Assembly (NCBI RefSeq): GCF_000011245.1
Contig: NC_004193.1
Location: forward strand, 2,954,501-3,018,500
Direction of reading: 5' to 3'
Origin: Oceanobacillus iheyensis HTE831
GTDB lineage: Bacteria; Bacillota; Bacilli; Bacillales; Amphibacillaceae
Length of the DNA stretch: 64,000 nt
The notes below the pieces were generated by a model that worked only from the letters and a program-made list of their open reading frames with translations, did not search any database and was not told the DNA's origin. Positions 27,148-36,003 of this stretch are shown piece by piece. Each line of letters starts with the position of its first letter. The first letter of the stretch is position 1. Both the position numbers and the translations under genes were made by a program.

Positions 27148-28035
27148 CTAATAATTCGTTTTTATCGCTTTTTCTGTAACTTTCTCTTCCAAATAACTAA
27201 ACAACTCATCTTTTATTTCGGCATTTTCCAATGCTAAATCAATAGTAGTTTTCACAAAACCTAATTTTTCTCCTACGTCATATCGTTTTCCCAGGAAATC
27301 ATAGGCATATACTGGTTGAATCTCATTCAACATCTGAATCGCATCCGTTAGTTGGATCTCCCCACCAGCACCAATTTGTTGCTTGTCAAGGAATTGGAAA
27401 ATCTCTGGATTAAATACGTATCTTCCCATAATTGCTAGATTTGAAGGTGCAGTTCCTTGGGCTGGTTTTTCTACAAAGTGATTAACCTTATAACGACGCC
27501 CTTCGATCATACTTGGATCTACAATTCCGTAACGATGCGTTTCCGTATCAGGTACCTGTTGGACACCAACAACCGAGCTTTGCGTTTCTTCATACTGCTC
27601 GATTAACTGTCGAAGTCCCGGTGTATCTGCACGGACTATGTCGTCCCCAAGCAAGACAGCAAAGGGTTCGTTTCCAATAAATTTACGCGCACACCATACA
27701 GCATGTCCTAAACCTTTTGGTTCTTTTTGCCTTATGTAGTGAAGGTCTACACTAGAAGCGTGATTAACCTTATCTAGTAAATCAAACTTCTCTTTCTTTA
27801 CTAGATTATCTTCTAGTTCAAAATTATGATCGAAATGATCCTCGATTGCACGCTTTCCTTTACCTGTAACGATAATAATATCTTCAATACCAGATTCAAT
27901 TGCTTCTTCAACAATGTATTGAATTGTTGGTTTATCAACAATTGGCAGCATTTCTTTTGGCATTGCTTTTGTTGCAGGTAAGAAACGCGTCCCTAGCCCC
28001 GCAGCGGGAATAATTGCTTTTTTTATAGTTCTCAT
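27148..28035 (-). CDS. galU: UTP-glucose-1-phosphate uridylyltransferase
   Basis: A 295-residue nucleotidyltransferase. [20 protein letters not shown] and [20 protein letters not shown] form the nucleotide and Mg site. [17 protein letters not shown] and [15 protein letters not shown] are typical of GalU/GtaB. It makes UDP-glucose, the substrate of the UDP-glucose dehydrogenase of the same cluster and of teichoic-acid glycosylation. ATG 28035 has GGAGG eight bases upstream; a longer frame upstream overlaps the preceding gene and is rejected. It lies between the two sets of UDP-sugar genes. Confidence 0.93.
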   Translation of the reverse strand: MRTIKKAIIPAAGLGTRFLPATKAMPKEMLPIVDKPTIQYIVEEAIESGIEDIIIVTGKGKRAIEDHFDHNFELEDNLVKKEKFDLLDKVNHASSVDLHYIRQKEPKGLGHAVWCARKFIGNEPFAVLLGDDIVRADTPGLRQLIEQYEETQSSVVGVQQVPDTETHRYGIVDPSMIEGRRYKVNHFVEKPAQGTAPSNLAIMGRYVFNPEIFQFLDKQQIGAGGEIQLTDAIQMLNEIQPVYAYDFLGKRYDVGEKLGFVKTTIDLALENAEIKDELFSYLEEKVTEKAIKTNY

Positions 28036-28060
28036 TTTTATTGCCTCCAAAAATATATTC

Positions 28061-29407
28061 TTATAACTTATAATAGTTACTCTTTTCCACGAATTCCGAC
28101 GGAATAGCATTGCGGGTATCAAAAATTAAATTAGTATTTTCGGCGATTGTCTTATAATCAAAACTGTTATGATCTGTTGTAATTAAAACTAAATCTGCTT
28201 CACTTAATATCTCATTCGTAATGTTAGCATTAGTTGAATATTCTTTTTCTAGTAAAGTAAACTTTTGAACATTTGGATCTATGACATTCCAATTTGCTTT
28301 TGCACGCTCTAATTGTTCCAGAATTGAAATAACAGGAGATTCACGAAAGTCATCAATATCTTTTTTGTATGCTACACCTAATACTAAGATATTAGATCCA
28401 TTTAACGCTTTACCTTCTTTATTTAATAAATCCATACACCTATTAATGACATAATCAGGCATTAAATTATTTATTTCACCAGCAGTTTCAATTAATTTAG
28501 TATGGTAATTAAACTCTCTGGCTTTCCAGGTTAAATACCATGGATCAATAGGTATACAATGACCACCCAAACCTGGGCCTGGATAAAATGGCATGAACCC
28601 ATATGGCTTAGTCGCAGCTGCATCTATAACTTCCCATACATCAATCCCCATTTTATTACATAATATCGCCATTTCATTTGCTAAACCTATATTTATATTT
28701 CTAAACGTATTCTCTAATATTTTTTCCATTTCAGCTACTGCAGGAGTTGATACTTCGTGTATATCTGCTTGTAAAACATTTCGATACATAGTTGCAGCTA
28801 CCTTCGTACAACTCTTCGTTATACCTCCAACTACTTTCGGAGTATTAGCAGTGTTAAATTGTTTATTGCCAGGATCAACGCGTTCTGGAGAATATGCTAA
28901 GAAAAAATCTTCTCCACATTTCAAACCTGACTCTTCCAGTAAAGGTTTAAGTACTTCCTCCGTAGTACCTGGATATGTTGTACTCTCAAGCACCACCAAC
29001 ATTCCTTTATGTAGGTATTGTGAAATCTTAGCAGTTGCACTTTCAACATAGGAAATATCAGCTTGTTTGTGTATATCTAAAGGAGTTGGAACACATATAA
29101 CTACGACATCAACATTATTTATTAAAGAATAATCATTAGTTGCATAAAATTTATCTTTATTAATTACTTGAATTAACTCTTCGTCATTAACATCACCTAT
29201 ATAATTTATACCCTGTGCCAGTTTTTCAATCTTTTCCAGTTGTACATCAAATCCAATAACTTTATAGCCAGCTTTCGCTTTTTCTACGGCTAAAGGGAGC
29301 CCTACGTATCCTAAACCAACAACACCAAGCGTTGCTGATTTATTATTAATTTTCTCAGTTAATCTGTCAGCTAATGAATTTTTAAATTCTACTGTGTTTA
29401 TAGTCAT
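28061..29407 (-). CDS. UDP-N-acetyl-sugar 6-dehydrogenase (WecC/WbpA-like)
   Basis: The product has 448 residues. It has the NAD motif [50 protein letters not shown] and the catalytic Cys in [18 protein letters not shown]. The LGYVGLP / GGHCIP pattern separates this class, which oxidises UDP-GlcNAc or UDP-ManNAc, from the UDP-glucose dehydrogenase at 16.5-17.9 kb. It should provide an acidic N-acetyl sugar for the exopolysaccharide. Which epimer is used cannot be told; no dedicated 2-epimerase gene is seen nearby. Confidence 0.88.
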   Translation of the reverse strand: MTINTVEFKNSLADRLTEKINNKSATLGVVGLGYVGLPLAVEKAKAGYKVIGFDVQLEKIEKLAQGINYIGDVNDEELIQVINKDKFYATNDYSLINNVDVVVICVPTPLDIHKQADISYVESATAKISQYLHKGMLVVLESTTYPGTTEEVLKPLLEESGLKCGEDFFLAYSPERVDPGNKQFNTANTPKVVGGITKSCTKVAATMYRNVLQADIHEVSTPAVAEMEKILENTFRNINIGLANEMAILCNKMGIDVWEVIDAAATKPYGFMPFYPGPGLGGHCIPIDPWYLTWKAREFNYHTKLIETAGEINNLMPDYVINRCMDLLNKEGKALNGSNILVLGVAYKKDIDDFRESPVISILEQLERAKANWNVIDPNVQKFTLLEKEYSTNANITNEILSEADLVLITTDHNSFDYKTIAENTNLIFDTRNAIPSEFVEKSNYYKL

Positions 29408-29456
29408 TTCTTACCCCTCATCATATGAATCATAATTTATATGAACTGTTTAAAAT

Positions 29457-31283
29457 TTAAGCCTTCATCGTCTCCAAAATTCGACGCTCTGCAAAGACAA
29501 TATTCATCATTTCATCTTTTAAGGTTTGTGTATTGAACCCTTCAAAATGGATTAATAGGTTCGTAATCAATTGCTGGTCTACTTCTACCGTTTTTCCAAT
29601 GTATATCTTTTCATACACCTGTTCAGGGAACACTTCATCCTCACCTAGTAATTCCTCGAACATTTTCTCTCCAGGTCGGATTCCTGTATATTTAATTTCA
29701 ATTTCGTCTTCGTTATATCCAGATAAGCGAATCAAATTTCGAGCGAGGTCGGCAATTTTCACTGGATTTCCCATATCAAGCACAAAGATTTCTCCGCCTC
29801 TTGCCAAGGTCCCTGCTTGTACTACCAATCGAGATGCTTCTGGAATAGTCATAAAGTACCGAGTCATCTCTGGGTGAGTAACCGTAATAGGTCCCCCTTG
29901 TTCCATCTGCTTCTTAAAGAGCGGGATCACACTTCCTCGACTACCCAGTACATTTCCAAATCTCACTGCGACAAATTTCGTACTGCTCCGCGATGCTAAG
30001 TCTTGTACGACCATTTCTGCTATCCGTTTGCTTGCCCCCATTACATTGGTTGGGTTCACTGCTTTATCGGTAGATACCATGACGAATGTGCTGACGCCAA
30101 ATGCATCGGCTGCTTCTGCGACATTTTTCGTACCGATAATGTTATTCTTAATCGCCTCATGCGGGTTATATTCCATCAGTGGAACATGTTTATGTGCAGC
30201 CGCATGATACACAACTGCTGGATGATGTTCTTGCATAATTTGATACATGCGATCTCGGTCTTGAACATCGCCAATAAGTGGGACAATTTCAATCTCAGAA
30301 TCCTTATAGTTGGTTCTTAATTCCATATCAATGTTATAAATGCTAAATTCTCCATGCCCAACTAGTAAAATCTTCTGAGGTTTAAATCGCATCACTTGTC
30401 GACAAACTTCTGACCCAATCGAACCGCCAGCACCTGTTACCATAACCGTATTTTCTGTCACATATTCCGATATTGCTTGAATGTCTAGTTTCACAGGTTC
30501 TCTTCCTAAGAGATCCTCTACTTCTACATTCTTCAAATGACTGACCGATACTTTACCAGTCATTAAGTCTTCTATTTTCGGTATCATTTGAACCTTTGCT
30601 TCCGTCTCTCCACAAAGCTCAACAATTCTCTTAAGTTCACCGTTTCTTAATGATGGAATCGCAATTACAATATGTTCAATTTTGAAATCCTTTACTTTTT
30701 CGGGAATGTCACTTGCTCTGCCAACAACAGGAAGATTATATACTTCCATCTTCTGTTTCGCTATATCATCATCTATAAATGCAACTGGGTAGATTTCTGA
30801 TTGATGTTCATTCTGAAGTTGCCTTGCAATCATTGCTCCTGCAGATCCTGCACCAATAATAAGCGTGCGTTTTTGATTTGCATTCTGCTTAATATAGCGA
30901 TCTCGGACAACTCTCCACATAAATCGAGATCCACCGATTAATACAATATGTAATAACCATGTGATTACTAGTGCTCTCCGGTAAATCATTCCATTTGCGA
31001 TTAATTGCACAACTGCAACTGATAAAACAGTTAGTGTCACTGCTTGTACAATCGCTAATAATTCTCTTACACTCGCATATGCCCATACTTTGTTATATAA
31101 CTTATAAATAAATGCATAAATATGATGGAATACGAGCAACGCAAGTGCACTTAAGCCTAATTCTTCAAATAGTAATATCTCCGGATAGGATGGATAAACA
31201 ACCCAAAACGAGATAAAAATTGCCGTGCTGACAATTGCCGAATCAAGAAGAATAAGCAATGCTAATCTTTGCTTATATGACAT
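29457..31283 (-). CDS. epsC: UDP-N-acetylglucosamine 4,6-dehydratase (EpsC/PglF/CapD-like)
   Basis: A roughly 608-residue membrane protein. Four N-terminal hydrophobic segments (residues ~5-125) are followed by a first Rossmann domain (RTLIIGAGSAGAMIARQL), then the dehydratase domain with VTGAGGSIGSEVCRQVMRF and MVSTDKAVNPTNVMGASKR. The usual catalytic Tyr is Met, as is normal for this family. It starts bacillosamine synthesis from UDP-GlcNAc. Start ATG 31283 is chosen because GGAG lies nine bases upstream. Together with the EpsL, M and N homologues downstream it completes the diacetylbacillosamine module. Confidence 0.9.
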   Translation of the reverse strand: MSYKQRLALLILLDSAIVSTAIFISFWVVYPSYPEILLFEELGLSALALLVFHHIYAFIYKLYNKVWAYASVRELLAIVQAVTLTVLSVAVVQLIANGMIYRRALVITWLLHIVLIGGSRFMWRVVRDRYIKQNANQKRTLIIGAGSAGAMIARQLQNEHQSEIYPVAFIDDDIAKQKMEVYNLPVVGRASDIPEKVKDFKIEHIVIAIPSLRNGELKRIVELCGETEAKVQMIPKIEDLMTGKVSVSHLKNVEVEDLLGREPVKLDIQAISEYVTENTVMVTGAGGSIGSEVCRQVMRFKPQKILLVGHGEFSIYNIDMELRTNYKDSEIEIVPLIGDVQDRDRMYQIMQEHHPAVVYHAAAHKHVPLMEYNPHEAIKNNIIGTKNVAEAADAFGVSTFVMVSTDKAVNPTNVMGASKRIAEMVVQDLASRSSTKFVAVRFGNVLGSRGSVIPLFKKQMEQGGPITVTHPEMTRYFMTIPEASRLVVQAGTLARGGEIFVLDMGNPVKIADLARNLIRLSGYNEDEIEIKYTGIRPGEKMFEELLGEDEVFPEQVYEKIYIGKTVEVDQQLITNLLIHFEGFNTQTLKDEMMNIVFAERRILETMKA

Positions 31284-31307
31284 GTATGTACACTCCATTC
31301 TAAGAAA

Positions 31308-32003
31308 CTATAAGATAACACTATATTCATTATTTTCCTTATCGATAAAAGAGTCAGAAATCAGATTATTTAAATATTCTACCATGTTTTTCCTGCCCTT
31401 TATATGCAACTTTCGATATAGATTACTTACGTGGATCTTCACAGTTCCTTCTGTAATGCCTAATTCAATCGCAATGTTAAGATTTCTTAATCCGTCTTTT
31501 ACATGATAAGCGACATACGCTTCCCTGATACTAATGTCAATTCCATTCTCAGATAACCTTTGATAGAAAATGTCAAAATTTGTTTGTTTTAAATCCTTCA
31601 CTCGTTCTAACAGTCCTTTATGAATAGAAATCGGTAAATAAAAATAATCTTTTTGTAAGTGGTCGATAGCTTGTTTCAATTCCTTTTTGTCAATCTGTGA
31701 CTTCTCAAAGATACTATCTACCTGGCATTCAATCATGGCATACATTTCTGTTTGCTTGATGGTCGGAACAAAGAAAATAACCTTGAAATCAGGTCGTTCT
31801 TCTTTTAATTCGTTTACTTTCTTTAATACATCTTCCTTTGGAAGCGACTCCAAATCAAATATGAAAACATGCGGTCTGGAGTTTAGGTTCATAATCCCTA
31901 TTTTCCTATCCCAAGACAAAAATTCTACTGCTTCACTATCCAATAGTTTATGTATATATTGCTCCTCTTCATTACCAATACTTACATACACAACCTTTAA
32001 CAT
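31308..32003 (-). CDS. LuxR-type regulator with atypical receiver domain (1)
   Basis: A 231-residue two-domain protein. The N-terminal ~120 residues look like a response-regulator receiver but lack the usual acidic pair after the first strand (VVYVSIGNEEE). The FIFDLES strand keeps a candidate phosphorylation Asp. The C-terminal GerE/LuxR helix-turn-helix is clear: REAYVAYHVKDGLRNLNIAIEL then GITEGTVKIHVSNLYRKLHI. It lies just upstream of the dehydratase gene in the exopolysaccharide cluster, so it is probably a local regulator. No partner kinase is encoded nearby. It is paralogous to the next gene. Confidence 0.78.
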   Translation of the reverse strand: MLKVVYVSIGNEEEQYIHKLLDSEAVEFLSWDRKIGIMNLNSRPHVFIFDLESLPKEDVLKKVNELKEERPDFKVIFFVPTIKQTEMYAMIECQVDSIFEKSQIDKKELKQAIDHLQKDYFYLPISIHKGLLERVKDLKQTNFDIFYQRLSENGIDISIREAYVAYHVKDGLRNLNIAIELGITEGTVKIHVSNLYRKLHIKGRKNMVEYLNNLISDSFIDKENNEYSVIL

Positions 32004-32079
32004 ATTTATTCCGCCTCATCTCGTAATCATCTAATCAAAAGATGTATATATATCATACTATAGACCCAAAAATAAAATT

Positions 32080-32106
32080 AGTGACTTTTTGTCATAAAAA
32101 GTCACT
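32080..32106 (-). terminator. Internal hairpin terminator/attenuator within the exopolysaccharide cluster
   Basis: AGTGACTTTTT and AAAAAGTCACT form a perfect 11-base stem that overlaps the stop of the second LuxR gene. On the minus strand it is followed by AATTTTATTTTT. Confidence 0.65.
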
Positions 32107-32757
32107 TTTAGAAAAATATTCCTCTGATTGGAAAACCTTATTTAAATATTCAATTGTTTTCGAGCGATTATGGATATGAAGTTTATTATAGATTTCACTA
32201 ATGTAATTTTTTACTGTTCCTTCACCAAGAAATAATTTTGAAGCTATTTGATGATTATTGTGGTTTGTCATTAACAGGAATGCAATGTCTACTTCCCGCT
32301 TGGTAAAGTGAATACCATGTTGTTTAATCTTTTCTTGAAATAGTTCCTTTTTATCAATGACAACTTCTTTTAATTGTTCAGAAACTACATTCTTTACTTC
32401 AAAAGGAAAGACAGTAGCTCCGGCTTTCACAATACGAAGTGTCTCTATACTTTGTTTGATAAATAAATCATAAGGGATGACTGCATCAAGTCCGATAAGC
32501 ATCCCCTGTAGTAATTGGTCTTTATTTGGTGTGATGTAGATGAGGATTACCTTGCTATCAGGTAATAGTTGTTTCATATTTTTTGCTTTTTGAAGTGTAT
32601 GTTTATCTATATATTCTTCATATAAGATAACAATATCAGGATTTGCTTGTTTGAATGATTCGTCAAACTCTATCAGTTTAAGAGATTCATCTTGATTTAA
32701 GTAATTTTTCAAGTTAACTTGATCGTTGGTCTTTTCCTCGGCTAATAATACTTTCAT
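32092..32757 (-). CDS. LuxR-type regulator with degenerate receiver domain (2)
   Basis: A 221-residue paralogue of the previous regulator. The C-terminal DNA-binding domain is intact (KREVDIAFLLMTNHNNHQIA then LFLGEGTVKNYISEIYNKLH). In the N-terminal domain the strand that should end in the phospho-acceptor Asp reads DIVILYEEYI, and the signalling Lys is not found near VIPYDLF, so phosphorylation is unlikely. It may sense a ligand or act through partner binding. A hairpin terminator overlaps its stop codon. It follows the PHP phosphatase gene. Confidence 0.75.
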   Translation of the reverse strand: MKVLLAEEKTNDQVNLKNYLNQDESLKLIEFDESFKQANPDIVILYEEYIDKHTLQKAKNMKQLLPDSKVILIYITPNKDQLLQGMLIGLDAVIPYDLFIKQSIETLRIVKAGATVFPFEVKNVVSEQLKEVVIDKKELFQEKIKQHGIHFTKREVDIAFLLMTNHNNHQIASKLFLGEGTVKNYISEIYNKLHIHNRSKTIEYLNKVFQSEEYFSKSDFL

Positions 32758-32876
32758 GCTAAATTACCCCTTTAATCCAGTATGCGCTTCCCCCCAGAAT
32801 TGCATATGAATAAATCCTGATGTAAGTAAAACATTCCCTATAATTCTTTTTTCAGAGAGTTTTTGTGTCTATGGTG

Positions 32877-33641
32877 TTAAAAGAGCCCTAAAAATTTCTT
32901 TTTCTTTGGTTGCGTTGGTTCCATTCGGTTTACATTATGATTATCTACAAGTAACTGTGCATTTTCTTGGAGCATATATACATAATCATTTCCAAATTTA
33001 CTATGCACATGATCAAATGCTTCAGCCATGACGAATTTACGAGATTTTATATTATGAGCATCCGATGCAATAAAATGTGTCTGATTACATTCGATGAGTT
33101 GATGAGCATATTTCTGCACATCTTTACCAAACTTCCCAATTAGGCTCGCTGCAGTAAGTTGCGTAAGTGCACCATTCTTCACAAAATTGTATAGCTTGTC
33201 TGGATGTTCTATCAGCTCTTGATTACGTTCTGGATGGACAATAACTGGCGTATACCCTTTCAATTGAATATCAAATAACATTTGTTTTGCATAACGTGGC
33301 ACACTAGCTGACGGAAATTCGACAAATAGATACTTTGAATAATTAATTGGCAATAAATCATCTGAATCTATCTCCATCATCATATCGCCATTAATTCTCG
33401 TTTCTTGTCCTGGTAAAACCTCCACTGGAATTTGGTGATCAGAAATTAATTGATTTAATATATCCACATTGTGAATAATGGAAGATTTGTCATTAAAGTA
33501 TGAACCATTTCGGTGATGTGGTGTCGCGACAATGGTAGAAATACCTTGCGAAGCCGCTTGTTTTGCCATGGCAATGCTATCTTCTTCCGTTTTTGCACCA
33601 TCATCAATGCCAGGTAAAATATGTGTATGAATATCTATCAC
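32877..33641 (-). CDS. ywqE: PHP-family protein tyrosine phosphatase (YwqE/CpsB-like)
   Basis: From GTG 33641, which has GGAAGG upstream, the product is 254 residues and begins IDIHTHILPGIDDGAK. The metal-binding PHP motifs follow: VATPHHRNG, IVHPERNQE and IASDAHN. Members dephosphorylate the tyrosine cluster of the capsule kinase (here at 34.0-34.7 kb), so it controls chain length or polymer assembly. The more upstream ATG gives a non-homologous extension and is rejected. The gene is separated from the kinase by about 357 bases and a terminator. Confidence 0.9.
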   Translation of the reverse strand: MIDIHTHILPGIDDGAKTEEDSIAMAKQAASQGISTIVATPHHRNGSYFNDKSSIIHNVDILNQLISDHQIPVEVLPGQETRINGDMMMEIDSDDLLPINYSKYLFVEFPSASVPRYAKQMLFDIQLKGYTPVIVHPERNQELIEHPDKLYNFVKNGALTQLTAASLIGKFGKDVQKYAHQLIECNQTHFIASDAHNIKSRKFVMAEAFDHVHSKFGNDYVYMLQENAQLLVDNHNVNRMEPTQPKKKKFLGLF

Positions 33642-33960
33642 AGTTGAAAAACCTTCCTTTCTATATATTAATCTATCAAATATCAATTATTCGAATTATT
33701 TAACTATTCAAGCGTATTATACGTTAGTTTTCTGAGGAATACAATAAATAACCTAATATTTCGTATGTCTTTCGGTATAAAACACAATTAACAATAGGTA
33801 AAATTTACCACTGTTCTATACTAGCAAAATTACTCACAATTATCTACGTTTTTTCAGTAATAGAAAAGTCATAGATTTTATCTTCCAATCGCATGATTTT
33901 AGATAAATGACAAAGTTTATCATCATGTATAAATTAGTATTGTATCCAGACAACGAAAAG
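33642..33960. other. Gap between kinase and phosphatase genes
   Basis: No gene is seen. On the minus strand TGCTAGTATAGAAC near 33820 resembles a weak extended -10 promoter that could start the phosphatase transcript. A 13-base palindrome, GGTAAAATTTACC, lies at about 33797-33809. Both are tentative. Confidence 0.3.
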
Positions 33961-33990
33961 AAGAGCGCATCCTAACTTCGCTGCGCTCTT
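33961..33990 (-). terminator. Hairpin terminator after the BY-kinase gene
   Basis: AAGAGCGCA and TGCGCTCTT form a 9-base GC-rich stem with a 12-base loop, starting 9 bases after the kinase stop. On the minus strand it is followed by CTTTTC. Confidence 0.65.
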
Positions 33991-33998
33991 TTAGTTAT

Positions 33999-34694
33999 TT
34001 AACTTCCATAGTAATAATAGTAATTTGCATCTTTCTTATCACGATCATTTAATACTGCACCGAGTACATTTGCGTTTACGGATTGTAGTGCTTCCATCGC
34101 TCGATTAGCTGCATCGTTTTCCGTTTGTTTACTTCTCACGACAAGAATCGTGCCGTCAACAAAGTTTGACATTACTTGTGCGTCTGTCACCGCAAGTACA
34201 GGTGGCATATCAAAAATGACAATATCATAGGATTGCTTCGCTTCTTCAATAAAAAATTGCATACGTTTTGAACCAAGTAATTCCGAAGGGTTAGGAGGGA
34301 TTGGACCACAAGAAATTAAATCCAAATTCTCTACATCACTAGATTCTACGGCATCTCTTAACGAAGTCTCACCTACAAGAATATTGCTGAGTCCTCGAAG
34401 ATTATCCAAGCGGAAAGTGTAATGTATGGTTGGTTTACGTAAATCAGCGTCTACTAATAACACACGTTTTCCTTGCTGAGCGTAAACAATCGCCAAATTC
34501 GCTGTCGTCATTGATTTCCCTTCGGAAGGGCCAGCAGAAGTAAGTAATATACTTCTTAAATCAGAGTCAACAGATGCAAACTGCAGGTTCGTACGGATAG
34601 TTCGGTATTGCTCTGAAATTGGCGATCGTGGATTAATCTTTGTAATTAAATGACGCATTTTATTATTGACATTAGACAGTTTTTTTCGCGCCAT
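33999..34694 (-). CDS. ywqD: Capsular exopolysaccharide BY-type tyrosine kinase (YwqD/CpsD-like)
   Basis: The product has 231 residues from ATG 34694, which has AAGGAG eight bases upstream; the GTG nine bases earlier is too close to it. Walker A is SAGPSEGKSMTTANLA, Walker A' is VLLVDADLRKPT, and Walker B is IVIFDMPPVLAVTDA. The C-terminus ends in the autophosphorylated tyrosine cluster NYYYYYGS. It works with the membrane modulator encoded immediately upstream (overlap of about 23 bases) and is reset by the PHP phosphatase. Confidence 0.93.
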   Translation of the reverse strand: MARKKLSNVNNKMRHLITKINPRSPISEQYRTIRTNLQFASVDSDLRSILLTSAGPSEGKSMTTANLAIVYAQQGKRVLLVDADLRKPTIHYTFRLDNLRGLSNILVGETSLRDAVESSDVENLDLISCGPIPPNPSELLGSKRMQFFIEEAKQSYDIVIFDMPPVLAVTDAQVMSNFVDGTILVVRSKQTENDAANRAMEALQSVNANVLGAVLNDRDKKDANYYYYYGS

Positions 34695-35439
34695 CAAAAC
34701 CACTCCTTACTGATTTATTTACCGAGGATGCCCGACCAAATTGTTCATTACGGACATCTTTTTCATCCATATGTGAGATGACACCTAGTACTGGAATATT
34801 CAATTGTTTCTCGATATCCTGTTCTGTCTTAATGGTATTATCTAAGTACTCTAGTAAGAATGCGATACCTACTCCTACCATCGCACCCAATACCATCGCA
34901 ATTGCGATATTTAGAATCGGGTTAGGAGCAACTGGTGACGGTTCTTCGGCAAGTTCTGCCTGAGAAAGAACGGAAACATTATCTACATTCATAATATCTG
35001 GAATTTCATCTTGGAATACTTGAACAGTGGTATTAGCTATATCTGTTGCTAATAGAGGATCCGGGTCCGTAGCCGTAACTGTCACTACTTGAGAATTTTC
35101 CTCACTAGCCACACTAATTTTCTCGGATAGTTGACTACTAGTTAAATCTAATTGTAATTCAGTCGCTACCGTATCAAGAATCGCTGGACTTTTAATAATA
35201 ACGTTATATGTATTAATAATTTCAACATTGGTGCGAATATCTGTCTGCGTGAACTGGTTAGCCTGTTCTTGATTGCTCTGATTAACAATAAATTGCGAAC
35301 TATTTTCATATTTTGGTGTCATGACAAAATAACTTATAATTGCTGCTGCAAGCGCCGCGACTAAAATAAACGTAAAAATTAATAAAAGGCGCTTCTTGAT
35401 GACCTCAAAGATTTCCTTGAGGGAAATTGTCTCCTCCAT
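34672..35439 (-). CDS. ywqC: Wzz-type capsule chain-length modulator / kinase activator (YwqC/CpsC-like)
   Basis: A 255-residue protein with a membrane segment at each end (LLLIFTFILVAALAAAIISY and ILNIAIAMVLGAMVGVGIAF) and an extracellular Wzz domain between. A Pro-rich stretch (EEPSPVAPNP) precedes the second segment, as in the family. The cytoplasmic C-terminal tail activates the BY-kinase encoded downstream. ATG 35439 is preferred because GGAGG lies seven bases upstream. It is the first gene of the exopolysaccharide cluster. Confidence 0.9.
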   Translation of the reverse strand: MEETISLKEIFEVIKKRLLLIFTFILVAALAAAIISYFVMTPKYENSSQFIVNQSNQEQANQFTQTDIRTNVEIINTYNVIIKSPAILDTVATELQLDLTSSQLSEKISVASEENSQVVTVTATDPDPLLATDIANTTVQVFQDEIPDIMNVDNVSVLSQAELAEEPSPVAPNPILNIAIAMVLGAMVGVGIAFLLEYLDNTIKTEQDIEKQLNIPVLGVISHMDEKDVRNEQFGRASSVNKSVRSGFDGAKKTV

Positions 35440-35639
35440 TTCTGTACCTCCAATATATTGTGTCATCTTATGTTGATGACAGCATGAATAAAGTATTAAA
35501 TGCCTCGAGAGTAAAAGATCAATATCTACTAAATCGATTGCTTAGATTATGCTAAACCATAGTGTACGTTGACTATTTCTACAAAACGATCCCAACAATC
35601 TTCCAAAATTATCCTTTATCAAACGACATTATAACCCGA

Positions 35640-35648
35640 ATTATATCA
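35640..35648 (-). promoter_or_regulatory. Candidate extended -10 promoter of the exopolysaccharide cluster
   Basis: TGATATAAT on the minus strand is a perfect TGnTATAAT extended -10 element, about 200 bases upstream of ywqC. The -35 region 17 bases earlier is weak. Confidence 0.4.
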
Positions 35649-35748
35649 TAATACGATTTAAATTCTAGATTTATTTTATAAAGTTTAGAAAATAAGTTAT
35701 ATTTTTTAGGCTGAATTACCCACCTACAACAACATTGTTCATCTCTAT

Positions 35749-35765
35749 ATTACAAATAGATTACA
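35749..35765 (-). promoter_or_regulatory. Candidate WalR (YycF) box
   Basis: TGTAAT-CTATT-TGTAAT on the minus strand fits the WalR direct-repeat consensus TGTWAH-N5-TGTWAH. It lies about 240 bases upstream of a LysM-NlpC/P60 hydrolase, a typical WalR target, and about 310 bases upstream of ywqC. The orientation favours the latter. Confidence 0.4.
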
Positions 35766-36003
35766 AATACCCTAGTAATCTATAAAATTATGTCATAAAA
35801 CGATATAATATGATTACATTATTGTTAATAATTGGATATGAATATAAAATCAACCAATCAAATTATAATTGAACCACGTCTTTAGACCTACTATTTTTCT
35901 TACATATCCTGACTACCTCAATTTACCTACCTACTAAATTCATGAGGAAGTCTACTAAAATTAAAATCCTAACATTATTAATCTCAACTGAGGGGGACTA
36001 CAA

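Larger units (their letters stand above)
35440..36003. other. Divergent intergenic regulatory region
   Basis: This 560-base AT-rich spacer separates the exopolysaccharide cluster (minus) from the LysM hydrolase gene (plus). It contains a candidate extended -10 promoter and a WalR-like box, listed separately. No coding sequence is apparent. The plus-strand gene has a GAGGGGG ribosome site at its right end. Confidence 0.5.

Noticed and set aside
28036..28122. Longer start of galU
   Set aside because: It overlaps the preceding dehydrogenase, and GGAGG sits directly before ATG 28035.
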